DNA of 64,000 bases from Anticarsia gemmatalis. Lineage: Eukaryota > Arthropoda > Insecta > Lepidoptera > Erebidae. Shown here one piece after another: positions 46,701 through 58,700 of this stretch (its first letter is position 1; every line of letters starts with the position of its first letter). Location: the NCBI RefSeq assembly GCF_050436995.1, contig NC_134757.1, forward strand, positions 1,810,501-1,874,500. The letters run 5' to 3'. The position numbers and the translations under genes were made by a program. The notes beneath the pieces are model-generated. The model was not told the DNA's origin, ran no database searches, and saw only the letters and a list, made by a program, of their open reading frames with translations.

Positions 46701-49700
46701 AAAGGATAGTACAAAATCTCTGCAGAACTTACCTTCTTCCAACACAGCAAATAAATCATCAAGTTGTTCACAGTCCACAGTGAATTGGTTCTCTACATAG
46801 AAACCCCTGGTCTCTTTAGACCAGCGAACTTGTAGCGGCTTTCTGGCACTGCCTGGGTTTAATAGATCTATAACCTGAAAGTAAAAGTAACAAAATAGGA
46901 CTTGACTATAAATAATGTACTTATTACTACTTTACTAGACTATATTAGGATAAACAGTTACTAAACTAGTTGGTTTAAAGTGTAAGAAACTTATTGTCAA
47001 ACTTAAGAACTTTGCTACCAAAACTAGAATTTTAACTAAAGAAAAGTTTTTCTTTAGGTTTTAAATAATTATAGTTTATTGAATGTGGATTTATTTCTAC
47101 TTGTAAAGTTGTAATTTAAATAATGGTTGTGTTTCAAAAAACATAAAGTCAGTAGAAACCACAAATACAATCTTAATTTCTCTGACAATGAATTCAATTA
47201 CTTCACTATCTTCTAGAATTACTACAACTAACCTTTTCATTATAAATCTCCAAGAAGGACGCCTTTAATATAAAGTGTGATTCTGGTCTTTCGTTGATCA
47301 GTTGGAACAAGTAGACGAAGGAGCGCACGACTAGGCCGTGCTCTGGGGAATACGGACTTGCACCTCGTTCCACCTTAAACAAGAAGAAAGTTCTTTAAAT
47401 ATGTCTTTGGATAATATTAGTTTAGACATAATATTTTGTTAATATCAGCATTGGTAAGTATAGGCGGAATGTTTGATAGGGCTTCACGAATTGGCTGTCA
47501 TTAGTCGGATCCACTTATAAGATCGTGTAGGAGCGGTTGCTGAAAACGTGCCGCCCGCGATCCAATGTTCGGTTCTTGGGATCGCCGATCCAAGATATAG
47601 CGTATGTTGCGGGTCTTGCTATTGAACAAAAATAACAATTACTAGAGTACAATTTGTGACGTCGATGGAGTGGTGGTGGTTCGCACATCGAGTACTAGGT
47701 ACCTATATTGCTCATACCTAAAACGTTAAGTTATAAGGAATTAAGTGAATAGGTACGTAAATTGATGTGTACCTATAATTGGAAGAAACATGCAAAACGT
47801 TATACGAGTTTAACTCTCAAGTCTTTAATATACAGTTATCGGTTGTTCATAACACATTGAAAACAATTTATCGTAAAAGTGGTAAACGACTTGTCTTATT
47901 TATAACGTTATAATATAGTTCGCAGCATATCTACGTTATCAATGTCTTGGCGAAGCGATCGATACAATAAATTGATTTATTGTCATCACAGTGAACGTGT
48001 GGAGCGCGATATCAATGGGAACTACAAATACTTATTGAATTTGATTTCTATTTGAAACTATCGAAATAAAATCTTGATATGGTGGTAGGTCCGTCTTGCA
48101 TACGTATCAAATCTGCTAGTTTCAGTCCGCACCATAATGAATGATTTCCCGGGATAAAAAAGTATCTATGGGTCAATCCAGGTTTTAAATTATTTGTGCG
48201 TCAAACTGCGTTCAGTATTTTTGGTGTGATTGGGTTACAAACAACCATCCAAACATTCAAATTGTTGCATTATAACATAACTTTACATTCATATGATATT
48301 ATACTATACCTACTTATAAACAAATAACAACAATTAATTGTTGCATTTGAGTTAAATATTAGTATGATGATGATGATACTGATAAAAAACTTGCTTGTTT
48401 GCAAAGCAGTAAAGGAAATCTTCTGACACTTTCCTACAGTTTCTCTTTACATAGACATAATTTATTTTGGCCATTGAATCCATACCTAGCTACATATATA
48501 CGTACCTATTAAATGCATGTTTGTTCGGCATATTTATTAATATTATGCAGTAGTATGTCTGTATTAGGTATGCGGCGTGACATGTCAAACGTCACGTAAC
48601 GCCCACCATAATGACGGAACTTAATTAGCACTGGTTTGTAGGTACAAGCCCAATGTAATATATTATAGTAAAATATTGTCACGGTTCATTGTTTGTTTTA
48701 CAGGCATTACAGCAAAATTATTACAATAAAAATTGCAACTAGATTAGCGATTCTAGAGTGTTTTGGGTCTATCCCACTAGTCCCGTTGAGTTGTCCCGTG
48801 ACGGGACAACTGGCACTATTTTGTCCCAGTTGTCCCGTGGCGGGAAAAGTGACACTGTTTTGGTGCCAGTTGTCCCGTTGCATAAAAATCACGGGACTAA
48901 TGGGACAGACGGAAGGGTCAAAACAACTGGTTCCATTGAGTTGTTGTGTGACAACAGGTACTTGGTATTTTGGTAAGATAGCAGACGTTATACGTTGTGT
49001 TGTAGTACATTTTTTCTTAATTTCTAGTAGATAAGTTGAAATTACATTAGGTACATGTTGAATTGACTTGAGTGTTTGAGCTGCTCCAAGGGCCTGTTAA
49101 CAATATATTTTTAGTTTCCTTGCATTATGTTTTTTCAAGTAGGGAATTTCGGATAAGCATTTTACAGTTATGGTATGGAAGGTCATAGATATAGACACTC
49201 TTGTCAATTTAATTATAAAGTGAAAAGCCCAAATGGTAAAAAAAAGCTTCTTGTGAATTTAAAGTTTACATAGAGTAGCGTACAATTCATCATCTGCGAA
49301 CCAGTTGTTTTGACCCTTCCGTCTGTCCCATTAGTCCCGTGATTTTTCTGCAACGGGACAACTGGCACCAAAACAGTGTCACTTGTCCCGCCACGGGACA
49401 ACTGGGACAAAATAGTGCCAGTTGTCCCGTCACGGGACAACTCAACGGGACTAGTGGGATAGACCCAGTGTTTTGCATTTGCATACAATCTCGAACTTTA
49501 AACCTTCCTCTGACAGATTTAAAGATGCAGCTTTTCATTCTGATAATATGCAATTTATAATACTTCGTTTCAAAATGGGCTAAACTATTATTTCGTGTTA
49601 CACTGACTAGGAAAAATATCACAATATTACACAACATTAGTAATCATGACACCTCCAGCTAAGCTTTTTTGGTAGAAATCGAACTTTTATACAATGATTC

Positions 49701-52700
49701 CTATATATTTACCCGATTTTTATCACCCGCTTTAATGATTTTTTCATTCATTCATAATAATTTCCTGAAAAAACAGCTTAATTTTCCCCTAATAGATTCA
49801 TTTAAATAATGTTTTTCCTAGTATTATTCAAGCAAGGTGAATCAGTGTTTGTATTTAGGTGCTAATTCCGCAAAGTCCACTGTTATCTATCAATCAGTGA
49901 CAGCAAGTCATCAGTGCACCGAGCATCGAACATGCGACGATCGATACACTGCCGCCGAGGTCGGACCGTCGGACCATCCGTTATAAATGGACACTGATGC
50001 TCAACCATTTTGAATTTCACTACATAGTATAAAGCAAAGACGGTTCCCGCGTCTGTCCCTATGTCTGTATGTATGCCTAATGCTTGCGTGATTGAAGAGG
50101 AAGGTTTTTGAATGAAAGGGATGGACATCATTTCTTCGCCATCTACTTATTAGTCAGCTAATTGGTAACTGGTTATCGAGTCTGTCGAGTCCAACGACTA
50201 AGTCAAATGTTTTTTTAGAATATTTGAACTTGGAGTTGTCTTTCAGCATTTATTCTCTTCTTTTTTTACATTTATCTCTATACCCAACCTGCACTTGGCC
50301 AGCGTGGTAGACTCAAGGTCTTAACCCTCCCTCATTACAAAAGAGAGCCTTGCCCACCAGTGGAACAATAATGGGTTAAATTTAATTATTGTAAGCCTTT
50401 ACAGCTCGAGGGCTAAATAAAACTGATAACTTCTATACATTCATTTTTAGACGCCACTGTCCACTAATGTCTTTGAAAACGTCGCGTCGTATGTCACAGT
50501 AGGTGTTATTAGGAGACAATAACACGGTCTTAATGACCAGTGACGGAAATACACGGTCAGTGGTCACGTGTTTGTTGATACTTCGTGTTTGCTTTACTAC
50601 TAGTTATTGCTAGTTTTGTTGCATTGGTGTGATGAAGGGTAAAAAGTTTTGGTAATTGTAGAGTATGGACGGTACTCGTGTCACTGTAATTTGATAAAAT
50701 CAGTTTTGTGGGTTTCTAGTACCCAGTTATTCGCATTTGTATTTTAAACGAACACCGGAACTGATCTTTGAAACTACATACATATATGCTAGTTAGATAT
50801 GAAAAAAACTTTCTCTCATTTGAAGGAAGGCTAACATGGGGACACCACCTATGAAAGTAGTAACCAACATAAAACGTGATTTAAAACACACCAAATAAAC
50901 ATACATGCATGAAATCATAATACTCAAGAATTATTTAAATTGTTGAAGAAATTGAAGCACTCACCAATCCCGGAGGTCCAGTCAATGTATGTGTTTTCCC
51001 ACTGCCAGTCTGTCCGTAGCAGAAGGCAGTACAAGAAAAACCTTCCACTGCCATTTCTAGAAGCCTCTTCACGCCAGAGAATTCTAAGACATCCTCCTAT
51101 TAATACATAAAGCAATTAATATATCATTATAGTCAAATGGATATGTTCTTCAATTCTTTAAGAGAAGCTTATTTTTACTGATGTTTTTTAAGATTATTTC
51201 ACAGTCTTCAGTTAGTGATCCAAATTAGGCATCGCCAGTTGCATATTACCAGTAGTAACTAAAGCATTAATACATATATCGTAACTAAAAATACACCTAA
51301 ATATGTGTATATTCCACGTGCTAATGTCAAAGCAAGTGGTCAGTTGTCTAGTTAATAGAAAATGTAGTTGTTGCACGAACTGATGAACTGATTTCAAACT
51401 AAACTATGTTCCATTACTTTGTACGAGTTTGAATTTTAAATGTCGCTTGTAAAAACCCATTAGAGTAGGTATTTTAAATTCCATGTTTGATTGTTTCTGT
51501 TTAATATTTAACAGTGATTTTTCTATTTTGGCCACATTCTCCAGCTGAAAGGGCATAATACGGCACCTACACGACGAAAATACATGGCCACGAGTTTGTT
51601 AATATTTCCTGTAAATTGTAAATGTCGCTCCTTTCTTTTGCTTTCTTCAATAACGGTCAGCTTCAGAAATAGAGATTCAGATTGTCTGCAATATGAACTG
51701 ATAAAAAAATCTCCAAAATGATGTCACAGTACGTTTCTAAAGAAAATGGTCAATAGGTATAAGAGCCGTACCTGCGTAGCTTCTGGTTCAAACACGACGT
51801 TATACGAGAAGACCTTCGCTTTCTGGCTAGGTGTGGTGTTGTGACAGATCACCTGACCCTTGCCAGGGAACTCGAGTAGCATTCGCTCTCCGTGCGAGCG
51901 CTCTTTTTCGCTGATCGGACGAACTCTGGGGACAAATAGATGTGTGATAAATGTGTATTTGATAAATATCCAGATAGGTCGGCATTTTTAAACTAACGAA
52001 AAACGAAAGAAACTAAACTTATAATTAATCCATCATGTTCATAACATGATGGCACAATGACACAACAATGACTAAAAGGTAAGGTTTTATTAGTTTCTGA
52101 GAGTCTTCCAAGGACTGCTAATACACTCACTCAAGACTCAAAATGGGAAAAAATTCTCGGGTAATAACTTTTAGTCTGACTCAGAATTTCACATTGACTA
52201 CTGCTGAAACCGTCGAGGTAGCCAACCTCGAATTTTAATATAAACTCTAAACTTTATATAAAATCGTTAGCAACGGCCAAACTGATGTTTAATGATAGTT
52301 TATACTTTGTAAAAGTAAATAAGTATAGGGGTTAGGCGTAAAACTTAATGTTAACAAGTTTTGTACATTAGGTATCGTAGAAATCAATCGAAAAGGCGAA
52401 TGTCCTTTTTGTTACAAATATTCATTCATGTTTAGTATTTTATGATATTTTGAGTAGGTGTAGTGACAAACAAGAACTACACAGCCTTCGTGTAAAAAAA
52501 CAAATGAAACATTTTAGCATTTTTTAGTTTTTTCACATTTCATGTTGAAGATTCTGATGGTGAAAGCGATGTAGAAATGAATATTCTTATATAAATACTG
52601 TAAGGTTGGGATTGCGATAGGATTTACGTTTTTAAAAGCTTGTTTCAATTAAATTTAAATGTGGCAGATCTGTGGTACCTTACTCTCATAAAACCTTTGT

Positions 52701-55700
52701 CTTTTAGACTGTTATTTGTAATAAACAAACTCACGACCAAATTATCTACTCGCAAGTGGAATTCAAAGTTATCAATGGCATGTTTAAAACCTTGACACAC
52801 CCCTGAATGTTCATTACAATTTCTCACTATTTCAGGGATGTCTCAAGGTTTCTAAAGTTCCTATATTGTCATTGATATTCGGGTTTCTATGTGTATTGTC
52901 AGCTGGGCAAATACGCACCTAAGTTTTGCATAAATTTTATTACGGTACGTACTTTAAAGTTACTTTTAATCATGAAAAATTATGAGCACGATTCTAATCA
53001 CTGAAAAATTATAAGATTTATTCAGGATGCGTTTTTTAAGTTTTCTTTTCAGGTTAAGTCCTGAAGTCCAAAAAAAACCTGAGAATAATTTCAAACGATT
53101 GTTAATACAAATTTCTTGTATTTGCTATACCTTTCTGGATGAGAACTAAAGCTATTATCTACCTTATTATGATACTTTTATACCATAGTAACAACACAGT
53201 TACACAAACACAGATAGAAAACTAGCATTAGAAAATCAAACAGCCTTCAAAAGTTTGGACGATAATTTAAAACACACATAACATTTCAAATGGCTGAGGT
53301 GTCATTAGAATGTAAATCGATTTCTTTATTATCAAGCAGAATGTCAACAACCCAGTTTGAGGCATCCATTTTAATTTCAACTTCGCAACTAAATATTCGA
53401 TGACTTGTAATTCATGTTTTAATTGCTTGTTCATTTTTGTAATTAGAGGGTTGATGTCATTTGAGTTAATCAATCTAGGTTAATTGTGATGTTATAAAAA
53501 TAGTATTGTAGTTTGAGCATGAGTCGAAATATAAATAATTATGGGCAGATTTTCCTTCAGATCAACAATTATCTACATTTAAGGAATAACGATGATATTT
53601 TGATACTCTCAGTCACATTTTGCGTCCAATCAAATGAAATTGGTTTAATGACGATAAAATAAAACCCTCAGAGGATCAAAAAAAAAACTCCCTAATCAGT
53701 CTATTCAGCAAATGTTTTTCCTTGCTTGCTGATATTGTAACTAAATAAACGATCAAAGCTTTCCGAAACCAAGTTATAGAGCTCCCATACACTTACCGAA
53801 CGACGACGTTGATATTATCCTCATCAGAGTTAAGCGTGGTACTTGACCCTCGAGTGCTGCGGTCTATACTGCCAGCTCTGCTACTCCCACTGCAACAAAG
53901 AATATATTAAAACTACCGTAACTGACTGCTTCATATATTAATATGCAATTGCAGTGGTAACAGTAAATATGTGCACTTTCTTCATTAAAGTACTCTCTAA
54001 GAAGCATGTTTCATATAAGTACCGAATAATGATCCAAATGTTAAAGTTGCCACTGCTGGAAAATGGCAAAGGAATCGCAGGCCTACCGCAAACACAGCAA
54101 TCCAGCAGATTATGAGCTGTTAGAACGATTTAGAAGTTTACTGAGACATATTGGATTAATTGGGATGTGAGATTAATATTTCGACCGAATCATGTTTCAA
54201 AAAATCTTTGACCTTGTCCACAAAAGCTATTACAATATAATATGCAACAATTTTTGCTACCGTTTATCCATATTTGATGAGAGCTAGCAACTGCCACAGT
54301 TCCTATGAACGACCTCGACGTATTTGCTTCTAGTCATAGATTGAACACAATTTACTATACAAACTGTAAAATATTGTTTGATGTTGCAATTTGTATATTT
54401 TTTATGCATGTATCGATTGAAGGAATACTACCTGTATGTTGACAAACAGTTATTTAACTGCCACATAGGTTATTATTATGTCAATGTCTCGTGGAATTCT
54501 ACGTAATTGAGTCGGTCGTCAGTAAAAGCTTGACATTCGCATATTAGACAAGAACCATTATAAACTCTCTATCATGATATTTTGACTATCCATTTGATCG
54601 TTCACAGTACCGATGAATTTCTTCCGAACGAACAATAGAGATCTGTTATTCAGTTGAACAACGTCTCCTATCCTAAGCTTTCAGTCAACGCGATGAGAGA
54701 ATTGCCAATTTTGTGCCGTTTTTTGTTCTTTTATGTTGTGCGCAAAAGTCTCGCTTTACATCTCCCTACCAAACAACCCTAAAAATCGACAGCTGCAATT
54801 GTGAACGTCATAGTTCAAGAGCCGTGCTTAGAATCATACACACATAATATATGCAAGCATAGCTTCATAATTTATTTCCAAAACAAAACTGTCACGCAAA
54901 CGATCCTTGAAAGAACTCTCCTATCCTTTGTTTACAAGGCTACAGTAACACCATACCATTAATTTCCAAAACAAAGCTGCTAAGTTCTTAGAAGTTCACT
55001 AGTAGAATATTCAAATAGGCACAGTGATTGACAGCTAGCCGGTGTAGCGGCGTAGCTCCCAAATGCCAAGGGCTTCTCCTATTGACCGCCGATAATATTA
55101 ATGAGACGCTTCACATTGATTGCCCGGCTATTAGTCGGTGAAATTTCGATTGGGCTTTGGTTTCAGTCAAAACGCAGCTAGGAAAATGGAAGCTATATGT
55201 TTTCCTTTTGTTTTCAACTGACTAGTTGACTGCCATAATTGACTTGCTGTACTAAAAAAAGGGGTCCCGTCTCTTCGTCATCATCATCATTGGCATGTAA
55301 ACATCTATAGCAGATGATATAACTGTCTGCATGGGGCGATGTTATTTAGTAGGTAAGTACTAGTAAGTATACGTTTATCAAAAATATTGGGGGGCTTTCC
55401 CCCGTTCTAGTTTTCAACAATAGCTCAACTTACAATATTCTTGCGTTGCCTTAGGATAGGTTTGTAATGTAGCTAGATGTATATGGCAGGAGAGAAGCTA
55501 TAGTCTGATAGAGCTCTAGAAAGAGCTGGGTTTAAATTGCAGCAACCAACTCGGTTGCAATATGGGGTTGAAGATCCGACCCGTCTGAAAGTTCCGCATT
55601 AAACGTATGTAATAAATAAATGACCAAACAAACTAAGTAAACAAAGCTAAAATAAACCAAATTCAAAGTTACTACAAACAGAATACACAGTGTGAACCTT

Positions 55701-58700
55701 TCACGGACTTCTTGGGCGGAATAAATTAATTGACAGCTTACTTGAATAAATAACTTCGTCAATGAGTTCTTTGAATATGTGACACCTTGACCAGAGTTCA
55801 ATGTCGGGTGCTCAAACTACGTAATGTATAAAGTAAGGATAGCCCCTGGATAATAAGACAATTACACTGAGTAAACTAAGAAAAAGATTTTGTGCCATTA
55901 AGAGTAACTTTTAAGAAAATACCTAGAAATATGAATTCACTAGTCGTAATAGATTTTTCGTATACAGAGAAACTTATTTATCTGATAAAATGTAGGAGAG
56001 TAGGCTGAGACGGTACGGCCATGTTAGGAGACGGCGACAGGCTACGTTCGAAACAAGACACTATAGCTTTTCCTTCCCGGTCGAAGTTCCAGAAGTCTGA
56101 ACAAGGCAAGACGGAAAACTGTAGTGTAAAATGAAATGAGCGTGTGTGAAGTTTCTGAAGACGATATCAAAGATAGAGCAAAGTGGGCGGAGAAATATTG
56201 ATAGCAACGGGTTGAATCAGACGAAAGCCGTTGTAAAAGTTTCGTATCTTATTGATCGTATATACAGACAGTAAGTGAAATTGGCTACGAGGTGAGAATC
56301 CATAAATCTTCTTTCATAACTCTTTGAAAGAATTCGTTACTGTGATGAAAAGAGTATCATTAAGCGAACAATTTAGATCAAGGCTTCGCGTATCAATACT
56401 CCATTAATATTTCTATACAAATATAGTTTACTTGTAATCTTTATATTCTTTGTCTGTCTGTCTTTTTGTTTGTGGTATTCGTTAAGGCAGTTTAATCGAT
56501 ATTATGGAGACTATCATTGAGAAAAAACTAAAAGAGTTTATAACGCTGCATATATACCTTCTTCTTCTCTTCTTCTCAGAGTAGAGTAAGAACAGAAAAA
56601 AGAAATAATGTCAATGAAACTGCGAGGCACAGCTAGTTCCTATAGTTCAGTGGTTCCCAACCAGTGGTCCACGGACCACCAGAGTAGTCCCCAGAAGTCG
56701 AAATATGGTCCGCGAGTGATTTAAAAACTTTTAATTTTCAGGATTATTGTCATATTTAATATACTCAAGTAGTGGTCCCTGCTAACAAGAATAATTTAAA
56801 AGTGGTCCCTGACTAAGAAAAGGTTGGGAACCCCTGCTATAGTTCCATGTCACTGTTTGTTTAGACTTGGGGTTAGTAACAAAATGATAATGATCTATGA
56901 ATGAAAAATGACATGGAATCGGAATGTCGATATCAAATTGATTTTGCAAATCGTTTATTTTCTATTCGAGTTATTGATTGGACTTTGACGTCTGTATTTG
57001 TACCTACAAGTTAATATATTTAATTTTCATTTGCCATTAGTTATAATAAAGTATCTTCATTAGTGATTAATATAATATTTCAGCTTCAGAACAGAAAGAT
57101 TTTATAGATAGACAAGAACATAAATATAATTTTGTTAAAGCTAAGTTGTGTCCTTATCTAAATTTAGAAAGGTAAACAACGAAAGTAAATGAAATTAGAT
57201 TAAAATCAATATTTTTTACTTTATAAATCACTAAAAGCTTTAGTTATTTGTAAAGTAAAAAATATCGACTGAGACCACTTCTTGTTTTACAGCCTATAAA
57301 AATGATGCATAGCTTAGTCTATCCAATAGATGCAGGCAACAAATGCATAAAAAAATGAATCTGTTAATGTAATATTATTGATAAACTGATCAATAGCGAT
57401 ACTTATTTACAAGTGGTGACTACATGCAGTAATTTCAAAATATCGAAAACGATTTGGATTACATAAAGTTTAGTATCAAAACGGTGATGTTAACCCAACC
57501 CTTCGATTCTTAGTAAGTGTAAAGCAATTCTAAGGAGCTGACCACATCGCGTGCGAGGATCAATCCACTTGATTCATTGCGTTACGAAGGAAACTGCTAC
57601 ACAGCCTACATTACTCACTCTCCCCAAACTACCGTATTAAGTGGAAATTGCGTGGACTTACTTGATCCCTTAGTCATTCGATGAGGTTGGCCATTTTTGT
57701 GATTAATATCGCGTTTATGTTTATTTTGGTGAAATCATAGATCTAAGATAAGGGTGTTAAGGATTTGTAAATTTCTTTTTGCTTTTTTATATTTGAATTG
57801 TAGAGGAAATTATAGTTGAAGGCAGGTTCTTTGTAAGAAATGGAAAATGAACCTATGTTTTCTTAGGTTGTTTGGTGATGCCAATAGTGTTACCTGTACG
57901 AGAAAAGGAAGTAAGAGTGTATTGTCTTTAGTTTTTACAGGCTTACATACAGACTGGCTGTTATTGCATACCTCTGTTCTTCAGCTCATTTGGCTAATAA
58001 TTTCAATGGAAATGGAAATATCTGTTAGAAGTCTGAGAGAACTTTATAAAATAATATACGCATTTGAGCGAAAAGAGAAATGTCAGTAACAAAAGTTAGG
58101 CCCGCAATTAATTAGTTTGAAAATCAACATCAGCGATTCTTTTCATAGCCTTCCCGAAATTCCAATTATAATGACGTAATTTGACGGACACGTCATATTT
58201 TAATGACGTCATATTTCAATGACATTTCTTTTGGCGGTGTATTACAAGTAAAAAGCTTTGCGTGTAGGAGAACGGAAGCAGGGCTCCTTAACCTTACGCC
58301 TGCCGAAGGTTATGTGAGTTAGACGCGGTTTATATTAATGAAACTGTTGTTGACCAACACTTATGTTTTCGAAAGAATGAACTTGACTTCGTGTTTGAAA
58401 TTCCTTGAATAATACCACAAGTAATTGTGTTAATTCAGGTCTAAAATTCCCAGTAATGTTGTCAAAGTAATAGTTACTGCCTTTGCCAGGTTGAAAGGTA
58501 GAGCCAATGAGAAAAGTTTAAGTTTTAGATGACTCAGTTGAATATTAAAATTTAGTATTGTTAACTTTATTAATAAATAAATTATTGATGATTTAGTTAA
58601 ACTACATGCGTTCCAATGCAATAAAAGCGTCTATATTAAATGTTGACAATTAAAACCCCTTAATTAACAGGGGAAAACCATTAGAGTTCCAATAGGATAT

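Larger units (their letters stand above)
47374..50964 (-). other. KIF12 intron 5
   Basis: A 3.6 kb intron. It contains a recent palindromic DNA element at 48.77-49.47 kb and a reversed family A fragment at 50.28-50.38 kb. A GATC-rich stretch near 47.5-47.65 kb may be another decayed element. The rest is unremarkable AT-rich sequence. Confidence 0.65.

Noticed and set aside
48693..49637. Several open frames on both strands sharing VPLSCPVTGQL and related peptides
   Set aside because: They are translations of the inverted arms of the 702 bp transposon, hence the same peptide on both strands; no protein family fits.
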